A stretch of 64,000 nucleotides of DNA from Lenzites betulinus (lineage: Eukaryota > Basidiomycota > Agaricomycetes > Polyporales > Polyporaceae): positions 620,001 through 684,000 of the forward strand of contig JABYQU010000011.1 in NCBI GenBank assembly GCA_022264855.1, read 5' to 3'. This document shows positions 32,388 through 44,681 of the stretch, piece by piece (position 1 is the stretch's first letter; each line of letters begins with the position of its first letter). Both the position numbers and the translations under genes were made by a program. The notes beneath the pieces were generated by a model. That model saw nothing but the letters and a program-made list of their open reading frames with translations. It searched no databases and was not told the DNA's origin.

Positions 32388-35300
32388 ATGCCGGGCCCAC
32401 GTCGGCGGTGGGGCTTGCAGTTGTTGAGTCGGTGGAATGTCCTGTCGCCTCCGCACTCCGGGGCTCTTCTTCTCTTCTTCATGCGGATGCAGTCGCTGGC
32501 GTGCTTGTTCGTACTGACGCCGTCATCCGCTGCCCATGTGCACCGAGCTCTCTCCGACAACGTTTCTGCATGACCGCGCGGTGCATGGCTGACGTTGGCA
32601 CCGCATACCGATCCCTGTCACTTCCTTCGGAAGGTGTGTAGCATGTCTCGTGTGTCGTGACCGAGACCTATCAGATTACAGTGGCCGTTTCCCCAAAAGT
32701 AAATAGTTGCGCCGGGTCAAGCTGCCTCCAGGTTCGCGCGGATGCTGTATCGGAGATTTCGCACACGGATCCCACGCAGAATGCAGATATATTCCTCGGA
32801 CCGGGAGGATCAACTGTGTATGATTGTCGGTCTGTGGGGCGGCGAAGAACGCGGGGTCTGCTAAAATGAACGCTGCCCCAGAACGTTATGCCGTAGATCT
32901 GTTAAACCTTACAATGTCGTGCGTGGATATCGCAAGGCACATGGTCTACAAGTTAGAGGTGGGGCGTTACATTGTACTGCTCGGCGCTCAGTGCTCCGCC
33001 ACCATGGCTCCTCCGAGTCCTCCTCCGGTGATGAGCACAAGGTTTAGCTCAACATTCACAACGTGTGTTAGCAACTGTCCTTCAGATGTCACAGCCCACA
33101 TCACCAGCGGCGTAGGGTACGTCCAAAGGATACCGCAGGCCGTGGTGTCCGCTGCTTTGCGTGGCGCTGCGGGTGGATGGTTCAAGCAAATGGGGTGTCC
33201 AGGGTTGTATTCAAGTATAGAATGTAGGAGACGACACGATGCGCGCGGTCGCGAAATCTTTCAACGCTCACGGACGGCGAGTGGGTATCGCCGGAAAGGA
33301 CGTCACGGATGCGGTGAGACGGGCGTTGAAACGTTGACCATGATGAGGCTTCCAACGAAGGTGTTTGACTTCTGCCCTCAGAACTCTGAAGAGCGTGGAG
33401 TTGGACACCCACGTAATGCATCAGGCGAGGTTGCCACCTTCGAATGATACAACCTGGGCACGAAATATGAGCCACTGAGCACCCCATCTGAGGGAACACA
33501 CGAACCTGGAGAAATGCCATGCGCGAATGGCGAGTTCAGCGGTCAGGCCTCAGGATGCGCAGATGGTATGCTCATGGCTTGCACGCGAAAGAGGATTCTG
33601 GCGCGTCGGATCCACAAGAAACACGAGGAGGCCCGAGTGCGAACTAGCGAATCGGATGCACGGTGCTGAGTGGATCATCGCAGCGCTGGTAGCGCTTCGA
33701 TGGTACACTGAACAGAGGGAGTTGCCTTTTCTATGCCAGGATTGGCATGCATGCGTCCGATGGTCGCACTCCGGTGTTCTTCCACTGGCACCCTTCACGC
33801 CCACTTTGCGCGTTGGGGCGTTGCAAGCCTACGTCTGTGCATGCAACCGAAGTAAGTGCGGTTGACTGCCTCGAGCTTGGAGTGTGTTACCAGCGACTCG
33901 GACAGTGTTCGTACTACGCGTACGAGTGGGTTCCGGTGAAGCTATAAGGTGGACTCAAGTTGCTCGGAGTCGTTGCCGCCGCTTGCCGCTTGCCTGCTTC
34001 GTCCATGTCCCGCTCGCTTCTGCCCCTGCTGGGGCTCACCCGTTCACCGGAAATCCTGGGAAACTCTTGAGCTTGACGAGCAAAGGCGAACGTGCTCACC
34101 TATAGCGAGAACAGTCGAGCACGAAAAGCTCCATGTGGGTGGACCGCGTCGCTTGTGGAACACTGGCTAGGCGCGGCGTCTGTCGCCCGCCGACCAGTGC
34201 TAGCTATCGTCGACCTCTCCGCGTACCTTCAGCTCGAAATGACGGGCTCGTTCGAACCATGTAGCGGTACCTTCCTGACACTCAGCAATCCATCACACCA
34301 TGTGCTTTTCGATGAGGCGATGGTCCTTGATATCGCGTGTCGGTGAGTCTCCATGGGTCTACCAATGTCAATGTTCCTTCCAATGGTTCTACTGTTATGC
34401 ACTCCTCGTGCGCCCGCCTGTGCCGACATCCGCACCACTATCAGGGGCGAGACTCGTCTTTGTACTCGTGGATGGATCGCATGGTAGCGGGGAGTTCATC
34501 CGATCACCAGCACAATTATGCTACGGCGTCTATCGTAGTTGGTCTCCGGCATGTTGGATGATATGGTCATCTGAATGTCACCTATCCTCTACACCGCATA
34601 TCACAGCGTGCACAATATGGAAGATGCTCACCTCCAGGCGGATGCTGGCGCAAAAGCAAATACACATGCGCATGCGCGCGGCGGTGGCGTAGGCGCCGTC
34701 GCAGCCAATGGAAGATTGACATTCGTTTGTCGTCTCCATCGACTGCGTCGGCGTGACAGTCCGGGTGTCACTGCGTGGCCGCCGTCCGGGGAGATATCCT
34801 GGTAGAATGCTTGTGCGGAAGGCCTGAACAGGTTCCGGGCCATACGCACCAACAACTCGAGAGCACCGTCGCTCCTGCCAAGTGTGCGCCGCATGGGGTG
34901 GTGGCCATGGGAGGATCTGTCCATGCGAGGTATGCCTGCTCGTTTGGGGGGAAAACTTCGGCTTCGAGCTCGCGCTGCTGACGCTGACGTATGGTCTTGC
35001 TTCTACAGCCCATCGCAATTGGTACCGCGACTTGGGAAGAAATGCATCGTTTTGGCAAGTTACACTCAAACGCAGCGAGCATCCTGCGCTGTGGGTGACC
35101 ATACTGCCCTCCGATCCCTCGACCATTCCCCGGCGAGTCTGCGCGCCTACTTCCCTGATGACCGCGCCCGCCGGCCTGCCTGTGCTACGCTCGGCGGTCC
35201 TGTTTCCTGGCCGCCACACGTCCCTGCCACTCAACCATCTTCGCCCTCTGACATCTCGAAAGCGATCTTCTTCTCGATGGGATCTTGCCTCAGCCATCCT

Positions 35301-35649
35301 GCGGCAACCCAGTGCCGCACCCCTGTTCCTAGCGGGTGCTGCATCAGCTGCTGCATCTCCTCCGCCTTCTCTACACATGTGTAACAGCACAGACACATGT
35401 TGACAACCGCTCCGCGTTACACGACGGGCTTACGTCGGTTGAGCTCATCTATCCCGCTCGATCGCGCGACTGCCCGAAACGCTCGGATGCACAAGGTTGT
35501 CTCTCGGTACGGATGGCCTGCCGAAAGAAACTCCACACCGCGCAGTGCTCCTCGATGATATAAGAACGGAGGAACAACCCGCCCAACTCGTCACAACCTC
35601 ACTTGCAGGATAGTTCTCTCCTCCCGGTGCTACGAACGACGCTGCAGAC
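32388..35649. other. Gene-poor 3.3-kb stretch
   Basis: No gene could be supported. Long frames exist (32824-33447 plus, 207 codons; 34578-35396 minus, 272 codons; 34882-35403 plus, 173 codons), but they overlap on opposite strands, lack known motifs and are compositionally like GC-rich non-coding DNA. No terminal inverted repeats or long direct repeats were seen. The right end is the promoter of the NRPS-like gene. Confidence 0.4.
35559..35564 (+). promoter_or_regulatory. TATA-like box of NRPS-like gene
   Basis: TATAAG 91 nt upstream of the start codon at 35650, close to the spacing of the GST TATA boxes. Confidence 0.35.
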
Positions 35650-38600
35650 ATGGCCGCATCGCTGCTTCACGCTCTCTCGCCCGAAGACCAGAGGCTCTTC
35701 GCCCAGTTCAGCTTCGGTGCCCGCCAGCGGGTCCCGTTCGGCTGTGTGCACCACGCTTTCGAGCACCACGCCGCCGCGCAGCCGGACGCGGTCGCGGTCG
35801 AGTACCTCGGCTCCTCCATTACTTACGGCGAGCTGGACAGGCAGGCCAACATCCTCGCGAACCATCTGCGTTCGTCAGGGGTCCGCCCTGGCATTCGTGT
35901 TTGCCTCCTGGTTCAGCGCTCTATCCTCATGGTCGTCGGAATCGTCGCTGTGCTGAAGGCCGGAGGTTCCTATGTCCCGCTGGACGGCGCGATCGTAACC
36001 CAATCGACTCTCGAGCACGTCATCAAGGATTCCGAGGCTAAGCTGGTGCTGACCATGAACGAATACGTTCATCGTGTCTCGGGCACACCGGCTTTCTGTC
36101 TCGAGGATCTCGGGTCGCTGGCACCGCTCGATGCGAAACCGCAGGACCTCAGCGTTCCGGCCGACCCCGTCTACATCATCTACACATCTGGTATGCGGGT
36201 CCTCTTTGTTACCGGATGGAACAGATACTGATCGACCCTCACCAGGTACCACCGGAAAGCCCAAGGGGGTGGAGGTTATGCACCTGAACGTGACGAATTG
36301 TGGGTCGCTCCTCAGGACTACGAGCAATTGTTTCTGATGTGCTCACCTAAACTTTAGTGGTCTGTCTCGCGCCGGGCAACATTGAGATGCGCCCGGGACG
36401 CAGGGTGTCTCAGCTCCTCAACGTGGCCTTCGATATGGCTGCTTGGGTGGGTGGACTGCGCTTTCGTCATTCGGCGACTGTGTGTTCTGATCAGCAGTGC
36501 AGGAAATCCTCGGAAGTCTCAGCAATGGCTGCACCCTCTGCATACGAGGCAAGTCCTCCAAGGAGTGGCGCGCAGTGATGAAGACGGTGGATATAGTGAT
36601 CGGTAAGTCCTTCTACTTATACCGCCTCCCCACGTGGATTTTCTGACCTACTTCGGTATCTCCAGCGACGCCAAGCATGATGGGTACGTCTCTGACGCAC
36701 TCTGGCAAATGTGAGAGCTAACCGTGCTTCTTCAGCACCTCATGACCCCGCGGACTACCCCAATATCAAGGTAGTGGCCACTGCTGGCGAGCCCTGCCCA
36801 TTACGTGAGTAATACTGCGCTCGGGCTTCGACCTGCGGGGCTGACCATGATGACGTTTCAGCGTTGGCGGAGAAGTGGGGGAAGGCGGCGCACTACTACA
36901 ACTGCTGCGGACCCACGGAGGTGCGTATTCTTTTTCCCACGCGTCCTCGCCGATGACATTGATCCCGGATGTTTCATAGGTCACCATCGTGAACACGACG
37001 CATCTCCACACCCCGGGAGAGTTCCTCAGCATCGGCGGGCCGGTTCCAAACACCCATGTGTACGTCCTCGACGAGGATCTTAAGCCCGTCGCGATCGGCG
37101 AGCCCGGCGTCATGTGGGGTGGTGGGGCGTGTGTGAGCAAGGGCTATGTCAATCTTCCAGAGAAGACTGCCGAAAGATACAGGCTCGATCCGTTCGCCAA
37201 CGACGGGTGGGTTCTATCTCCACCTTCTGGGATACTGCGCAACGTGCTCACTCGTGATGTAATAGGAGCTACATGTTCAACACTGGCGACCTCGGCAGAT
37301 GGCGGGAGAACGGGGAGTTGGAACACCTCGGGCGCGTCGATGACCAGGTGAAAGTCAAGGTACGTCAGGTCTCCTTCCGTATGATACGCTGCCTCACCAC
37401 TTGGTTTGCTGCGCAGGGCTTCCGCGTGGAGCTCGATGGTGTTTCGGCCGCCATGCAGGTAATTTCGTACGATTTGTCTACCGCGCGGGCGTCATCTGAC
37501 AGAATAATAGACGTGCGCCTCTGTCAAGAATGCGACATCTCTACTCGTACGTGATCCTCCTACAGCTTGTGAAATAGCGTGACTCACTCCTCGGGGTTGC
37601 GCAGATCGAGTCTGAACTTTGGGGATTTGTAACCCCCATGACAGTCAAGCCCGAGGCCGTCAAGGCCGCCGCGTCTCTCGTGCAACCGTACTACGCCGTA
37701 CCGACTCAATACATCACAATGGACGACTTCCCGTACACCAGCAACGGCAAGATCGACAAGCGCGCTCTGCGTCAGCTCGCCCTGGACAAGCTCGCCCGCA
37801 TCAAGGCCGAGAAGGTGGCGGAAGCTATCCTGGTCACGAAACCCGAGTTCTACACCGCCTCGCCGTACGACGGCAAGCTGCTCGCCGACATCGTCAACGT
37901 CCTTCCTCAGCCGCTTCCTGTCTATCAAGTGGGCATGAACGAGAAATCTGCTGGTTTGATCACCGTCAAGGAGCTCGGCAGCTCGACATCGAGTTCGTCT
38001 ATCTCCGAGTCTACAGAGAAGGGGGCGAGTGTCTCGGTGCTCGAGAGCGGGAACATGTGGGACGGCTACCTGGAGGACGAGCTTCCGGACAAGAAGCAAG
38101 GACACGTCTTCCGCAACATTCGCCACCAGATCTTCTCGCTCTACCGCAGGCTGTTTGGCGTCATCTTTGTTGTGAACATGGGGGTGTTCATCTCCACCCT
38201 GGTCAAGGGCGGCGCGAACTCGCACGAGCTGGGCCTCATCGTCGTCGCCAACCTCTTCTGTGCGATCCTCATGCGTCAGGACTATGTCATCAACACGTTC
38301 TTCACCATTGCGTGCGCAGTGCCGAGCAGGTGTGTATTCCGAGGCCCCTTTAATTATCCGCGCTGATGATATCCCCAGTTGGCCTATGGCTATTCGTCGC
38401 ATCGTGGCTCGTGTGTATCATATCGGAGGCTGTAAGACTTTCCGACCCGAGACGTTGATTATGTACTGAATTTGATCTTCAGTCCACTCTGGCTGCGCCA
38501 TCAGCGGTCTTGTGTGGCTCATTCTGTTCACCGTGCAGGCGACTCGGGAACTCCTCAACCAGGAGCAGGTGGGTTCTTCATCAGGCAAATCATCGCGCGC

Positions 38601-39710
38601 GATACTGAAAGCTGACTCTGTCTTTAGATTTCGATTGCCACCGTCGCCGTAACTTATTTCATATTGGTGCTGCTGGTCGGCATCGTACTATTTGCGTACC
38701 CCCGGGTACGCTCGACCCACCACGATGCGTTCGAACGTACGCATCGGTTCTTGGGCTGGACCGCGACCGCGCTGGTGTGGTGCCAGGTAAACGGACCACG
38801 CTGTACCATCATGCCCGATTTGGCTGATACATTGCCCGATTCAGGTTGTACTGTTGACCAACGACTACCGCGCGCCCACCCAGTCGCTCGGCCACGCCCT
38901 TGTACATTCTCCCGCCTTCTGGCTGGTGGCAGTCATGACGGCGTCCATAATCCTCCCTTGGCTCAGGCTCCGGAAGGTCCCTGTCCGTGCCGAGGTCTTG
39001 TCGAGCCACGCCGTTCGGCTCTACTTCGATTATGGTGTGTTGCGCGTGCTGCTGTTGGGACCCACATGCTTACTTGATATCTCCATGTGCAGTCACGCCC
39101 AAGCCTGGTCACTTCACGCGCATCTCGGAGAGCCCGCTTTTCGAGTGGCACGGCTTCGCTACGATCTCCGAGCCCGGGAAGACCGGCTACTCGCTCATGG
39201 TGTCCAAGGCGGGCGACTGGACGACCAAGATGATCAACGAGCCGCCGAAGGAGCTCTGGGTGCGCGGCGTCCCCTGCTACGGTGTGCTCCGCATCGCCCC
39301 CCTCTTCCGCCGCGTCGTCTTCGTCGCCACCGGAAGCGGCATCGGGCCCTGCGCGCCGTGCATCTTCGCCCAGCAGATCCCTATCCGGCTTCTCTGGACG
39401 TCTCCTGACGTACGCAAGACGTTCGGCGACAAGTTCGTCGACGCCATTCTTGAGAAGTCACCCGGCGCGGTCATCTACGGTGAGCCACCCTCCGGCCACA
39501 TGCACATGTGCAACGACGCTGACGTGACCGTGCCCATCAGACACTCGGAAGCATGGAAAGCCCGACATGGTGAAGCTCACCTACCGCCTGGTGAAGGAGT
39601 TCAACGCGGAGGCCGTGTGCATCATCTCCAACCAAAAACTGACGCAGAAGGTCGTCTACGGCATGATGAGCAGGGGCATCCCTGCCTTCGGTGCCATCTG
39701 GGACTCGTGA
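35650..39710 (+). CDS. NRPS-like adenylation domain fused to membrane ferric-reductase-like module
   Basis: The N-terminal about 550 residues form an adenylate-forming domain: TYGELDRQANILA, IIYTSGTTGKPKGVEV (phosphate loop), QLLNVAFDMAAWEI, YNCCGPTEV, FNTGDLGRW, HLGRVDDQVKVKGFRVEL and PYTSNGKIDKRAL with the catalytic Lys. No carrier-protein motif (GGDS/GGHS) follows. A Ser-rich linker instead leads to about six membrane helices (VIFVVNMGVFISTLV, GLIVVANLFCAILM, ISGLVWLILFTV, VTYFILVLLVGIVLF and others), with His-rich HIGGFHSG and ERTHRFLGW. A C-terminal flavin/nicotinamide-binding reductase region contains WHGFATISEPGK and VFVATGSGIGPCAPC and ends AFGAIWDS. It would activate an acid as its adenylate and perhaps reduce it or a partner at a membrane (inference). 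Fungal genomes are known to contain such carrier-less A-reductase proteins, often annotated as NPS12-like; the substrate is unknown. Exons join in frame throughout. Confidence 0.88.
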
Positions 39711-40334
39711 TTGCTGATCTTGTTAACTATTGGTTGACGTGCTTTGAATCCGGGCTCGCAAGTGTATACTATAATAGATGCAGCTGTATTATCTGTATTT
39801 TAATCAAAACACGTTTCACAATCCCACATAATGTGCGTGATGCCATGCTGATGTCGGGATCGATGAAATGCCTTGCAGGAGGGCATCCTCAATTCCTCAA
39901 CAACCATCGTTGAGACTAATCGTCTTCCGACTCATTTGATAACCAGAACATCCACACAGCGTTTGATGCGACTTTGCACGGGATCCATTCTCCCGGAGAG
40001 CACCGGGATAGAGCACCTGTTCATCTCTACCTGTCCTCACACCGCCGTGTATTAAATCGTTGAACAGGGCCGGCAGTGGGTGGTGTTTATGCCAGTGGGA
40101 TCATACTCGTCATACAGTTGTCGCATTGGCAACACTTCGAGCAAAAATCGTTCTGAAACAGGGCTGCACGATAACAGAGTATATTACTGGAAATGAGAGT
40201 ACGAAATACAGTGTTCAAGGCCCCTTGGTCCATCTACACACCGGACCATCTCCGACCTCGCTTCCTCAGCAACAGCAATCGCGACACTGCCACAGCCCTC
40301 GGCTGCAGAAGCACCGAGGGCACCACTGCGCCCC
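39711..40334. other. Intergenic between convergent genes
   Basis: Contains the 3' regions of the NRPS-like gene and of the receptor gene; AT-rich near 39760-39830. No gene is supported. Confidence 0.5.
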
Positions 40335-42070
40335 TTACATGAACCCTTTCCAGCCCTCACCACTGTTCCCGTTGATACCCCATGCGCGGCGGGGCCCGCG
40401 ACCTACGACAAAGGCGTCCTCGGGGCGCTTGATTACCTCCACTTCAGCCCCGACGTCGTGCACGCGTGCATTGAAGTACGCGTGCAGCGCTGCGAGGCGC
40501 GCCTTCTCGTCTACCTCGCTGTCGGTGCGCTTGAAGAGGTCGGGGTCATAGGATGGCACCGGGGTGGGGGAGCGGGATAACGCGAGCTTCGAAGTGGATC
40601 GTGACGAGGAGTACGCGCGCTCGTCTAGCTTGTGGCGACGGCAAAGGAAGAGACGAGCCCAAACGCGGAGGACGTCCTAGCGTGAAGGATTAGATGGACG
40701 GATTCGGATGGGTGGATTTGTATCGAAGAAACGCACTGGTTGAGTAGCGAAGACCGTGAAGAACGCAGTTCCCACTGAGTGAACTCCGGTCAACATTCGC
40801 GCGCAGGACGACTGAGGCGGTATGTGCACTTACCCGACGCGGCGAACATATCGGGTAGAATGGACTGAGGACTGAAGACAGTGGCGATCATGACTCTGTG
40901 GGTATCGCCCAATACATTCAGCACAGTGTGTGGAAGAGTAGAAAGACGACTTACATCATGCCGCAGAACACGTAGCTCACGAAGATGCCTACACGGACAA
41001 TCAACTGGATGTCTATCCCGGTGCCAAGCCCCGCGCGGCGCAGCACTCGCCAGTTGCGGGACAACATTACGATTAAGTGGACTTCGATGGAATGAGTTTT
41101 AGCATGATTTTGACCTCCATTGCAGGACACAGATATCAACGAACAAGCGTACCTTCCAGTAAAGTAGCGATAAGGCAAACTGCAGCTGTGAAGAGGGCCA
41201 TGGCGTTGGAACTGCTCCGAAGCCGTGAACCTTTCGCATTCGCCACTCAGCATTTGCCGGACTCACAAGGGATCAAAGTCGACAGAACAGTAGAAGAACC
41301 TCCGCGCGCGATTTACCCTGCTTGGATCCTGGAGAGACACCTATAAATGTTTGAGTTTGGAAGGCGCGCTAAGTAAGCATCGAGTCGAGCTCACGTGTAG
41401 TGCGGCAGCTGCAAAACATACATGGGTGACGTATGGCGCTGCGAGGAGCTAAGGTATCCGGTCATGAGTCTTTAAGTTATGGGACATCCGCACCGGACGT
41501 ATACACTCACCGCTATAGTCTTCAGGCTACTTTTCCTTGAGGGCTTGGCATTCTGTGACGCTCTCAGGGCGGAAGGCCTGAACGTGGACCAGGTGTGATA
41601 AACGAGAGCGAGCGCTGCCACCGAAGTCCTACGACACGATGGGATATCCAATATTCAATAAGGTACATAGGGAAGGTGCCTTCAGCCGAGATTCCCTGCT
41701 CACATAGGGGGTACAGGCGAGATGAGGACAGCCTGGGCGATGCAAAGCGCCCTATCCGGTTCAGGTCCAGTCTCCTGGTGTGCGTACAGCCTAACGGAGC
41801 GCAAGTTGTAGTTATCCATGAAGGGGTCGGCCATCAATGTAAAACAACTCACAGAAGGGACGATATGATACCTGCACATATCCAAGTGCAGCACACATTG
41901 ACCATCACCGGGTGCCTCGTGATCGCACGCGAAAGCAGAAACGTCGCGACGAGGATCGGGAGCAGCACCTGGTCCCCGCCGATCTTCAACACAAACCAAA
42001 TGACAAGGTCGGTGTTTGCATTCGACCCGAGTTCGCCCGCATCGACACCTGCAGTCCGGAAGGGGGCCAC
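40335..42070 (-). CDS. Orphan seven-helix receptor, fungal GPCR-like
   Basis: Plasma-membrane receptor-like protein rebuilt from about ten short exons. Helices in order: DLVIWFVLKIGGDQVLLPIL, ITRHPVMVNVCCTWICAGII; loop HQETGPEPDRALCIAQAVL, then SVAALALVYHTW, LLAAPYVTHVCFAAAALH, loop LQDPSRVNRARRFFYCSVDF, then SNAMALFTAAVCLIATLLE, and IDIQLIVRVGIFVSYVFCGM. The last helix is followed by FFTVFATQPDVLRVWARLFL. The cytoplasmic tail is basic and ends NGNSGEGWKGFM. This pattern, including GPEP...LCIAQ and RRFFYCSV, matches a large unclassified receptor-like family common in Agaricomycetes; it is not a Ste3 pheromone receptor by its visible motifs. The first exon is uncertain: the frame runs open to 42070 without a convincing ATG, so the 5' end is approximate. 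Confidence 0.75.
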
Positions 42071-43449
42071 TTAGTCAGTCCTTTCGCCGTCCATCATACA
42101 CCACGGTACGAGAAGTATAGAGAGTGAATACTGACGTTTTACTAAGTCAATTCCTGCCACGCGAACCCACGTGGGGCTTGAGAGAATGGATGGCATGCTG
42201 AAGCTGAAGTTGATGCAATCCGCACGCAACCTCACGAGTAGTCGTGCGTTCTAGCAGCCTGAATGAGAGGAAGAAGGAAAGGACGAAGGCTAGGGGCCTC
42301 GCTGTATATGTGCAGTCGCACGGACCAGAGGAGAAGGTTTCGTGGGGTGTATTATACACGTAGCTGAAGGGCCGCGCGCGACGGTCTGCGCACACGCGGT
42401 TTTAATGAGGGAGCGAATAACCCGGGACGAGAGGCCGAGGTGCCAGTTTGCAGCCTGCCTGGGGATCCCTGCGCAGGGCGCGCGGACGCCGAAGAAGGTG
42501 CTACAAAGGAATGGGAAGGGCCGGCGGAGGCGGTGAGCAAGAAGCGGAAGAGCGGAAAGGGCAGACATGGGGACGAGGCCCACATTTATACCAGTTGGAC
42601 AGCTTGGGCCGTGGAGGCGGCACGCTAATAAGCGTGATTGAGCGCGGGGAGTCATGGATCTGCATGTTAGGCTATGAGTGCACGGCTGGCCAGTGCGAGG
42701 AGGAGGGCATGACGGCTCGGCGAGGGATGTACGCGCTCGTGTGACGTCTGACGTGGGCGAGGTGGGCGTGACGGATGGTTACCAGCCAGGGGAAGCACTC
42801 TGGCATGCAGGGACTCGGCCGCAGGACTACCGTATGACCAAGACCCCTGCAAGTCGGAATAATGCACGGGTGGTGAACGCATAGATAATAAGCGGAGCTG
42901 AGTCCAAGGGTTTGGGGTAAGCTTTCACCACGCTGTCCTGTGGCATGGTGCGTGGTCATGAAAGCTAGATCTGCTAACGATATCAGCTCGTATACTTGAT
43001 CAGCTGCATAGCCTACCATACAAGCTCGGATGCGCACGATGTACATCCCCGTTTCACACCAGTGCATCGCAAGTGGACAGCTTGTTCACGCACCTCACAT
43101 AGTCCTCACATACTGGCGGCACCGAAGGCCCTCTCTTTGACAGAGAGGCGCGCAGCCTGTCCATCAGTCTCAGGACGTCGGATGCAATCCGCAGTATACT
43201 CCGAGATTGGAATTTCGTGCGCATGCGGCCCTAGCAGAGACAGGCGTGGCCCCTGTGTATCCTGAAACCCGTCAATAGCAAAATTGATAGACTGTATTAG
43301 ATGTATGATTATACGACACGAAGTTCTCGGCTTGCGACCTCGGTGCGTCTGCAGGTGCATTAGGTCGGTCATATCGCCTGTGAGGGTGACGTCGATACGT
43401 ACCACGCTCACTAATTTACTCGTCTTCGAGATCTTCATCTTCATCGTCC
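42071..43449. other. Intergenic, 1.4 kb
   Basis: Promoter side of the receptor gene and 3' side of the next gene. Frames of 60-131 codons overlap on both strands and resemble nothing known. It may contain the missing first exon of the receptor gene near its left end. Confidence 0.4.
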
Positions 43450-44681
43450 TCACTCGTTTAATTGCAACACAGATGCTGGAGGCTCGTCCTTCTCATACAC
43501 GGCTAGTTCCGTATTGCAGATGACGGAGCAAACCTCGCCTTTGAGGTAACGCTCGAACGTGTCTGCTTCAAACAGAAGCTTGGAGACCTTTTTTTTCTTC
43601 CCGTCGATATCCTACATGTAACCATAAGCGCAAGGCCGCTTTCTACACTGCGGGAGACTCGCCTTGCTGTAATCCACCACATCCTCCAGAGGAGGCTGAG
43701 AAGTATTCGAATCAGCCTAAACCGGAGAACGCTACCGAGGTCTTGGTGCTTACCGCGCCCTTGACAGTGATCAACTCGGGACGGTTTCCCGACCTGCTCC
43801 TGCGCCACATATAATGGTTCTCCTTGTCGTAATCGATCGTGATATGCACTTCCCAGCTCGCTGTATGAAACCCAGTTGACACTCAATTCCGGACAGCTTG
43901 TACGAGTGATCGACAACCTACAGCCAAGATCATACTCGAACTTGATCGCAAGCTCGTCATTATGGCATCTTCCCTGGCTGAGATTCTCGTCCACGTCGAA
44001 GGTCCAAATGTCTCCCAGCGTTACCTCTGAGTCTTGTTTGTTCGGTATGCGCGTCAGCGCCCACTTCCGATCGAAAGGGTCGTTCATGTCCAGTGGAGTT
44101 GCGTCGTTCATACCTAGGAATTCATCCTCGTACGAACGCTTGCGCGTGCCGACACGCATGATGGGAGTTTTCACAGCCTCGCGGCACCACATTTTCCAGT
44201 CAAGCTGTTCCCAAGCGGGCGCGTCATAGTCCGGCTTCTCAGGGACGCGGAAAGAACGAGATGTCTTGATCTCGCCCGGACGGTTCGTACGTGAGTAGAG
44301 CTCCACGTGAGAGTGAATCTCAAATTTGTGGAGATGCATTCCAGACCAACCGAACAGGAGGAGGATGTAGCGGTAGAGATGGACGAAGTTGAAGGAAAGA
44401 GGAAGGCGGGCGACGCGGTATACACCTTTGAAGCGGCAGAGTTGGAAGCGGAGTTGAATGTATGTGTCGCAGGGTTCGGGGAGGAGGTTGACAGGCTCAG
44501 GGAGATGGGAGGAAGATGGACCGGGAGAAGATGGATGCTCAGCTTGCCTTGACTTTTTATGAGTGGGATTCTGCTCCTCCTGTCCTGCATCTTCCAAGGG
44601 ACGTTTGGAGAGCACAGAGGCCACAATCGGGGCATCATCCACGACCTGATTGCGGGTGGCTGAAGGGTTGGTGCGAGGCAT
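43450..44681 (-). CDS. pRiA4b ORF-3-like domain protein
   Basis: The N-terminus is disordered and basic (KRPLEDAGQEEQNPTHKKSR), possibly a nuclear signal. The domain follows: YIQLRFQLCRFKGVYRVARL, LYRYILLLFGWSGMHLHKFEI, TLGDIWTFDVDENLSQGRCH, LAIKFEYDLG, and after splicing SWEVHITIDYDKENHYMWRR and SGNRPELITVKGA. The pattern of a helix ending G-W-x-x-x-H-L-H-x-F and later a Y-x-Y/Y-D-L-G-x-x-W strand matches the pRiA4b ORF-3-like family, which is known from plasmids, bacteria and fungi and has no settled function. The unspliced frame reads to 43503 but its tail is intron-derived. I infer introns near 43863-43921 and 43695-43752, plus a GC-AG intron at 43613-43662, giving the C-terminus KLLFEADTFERYLKGEV ... 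PASVLQLNE. Confidence 0.78.

Noticed and set aside
34578..35396. 272-codon minus-strand frame in the gene-poor stretch
   Set aside because: No recognisable domain, low-complexity Arg/Gly/Ala composition, overlapped by open plus-strand frames. Kept only as a finding to test.
43503..44681. pRiA4b-like gene as one uninterrupted 392-residue frame
   Set aside because: Its C-terminal third is out of character and is replaced by conserved-looking sequence when three introns are removed; the true stop is then at 43450.
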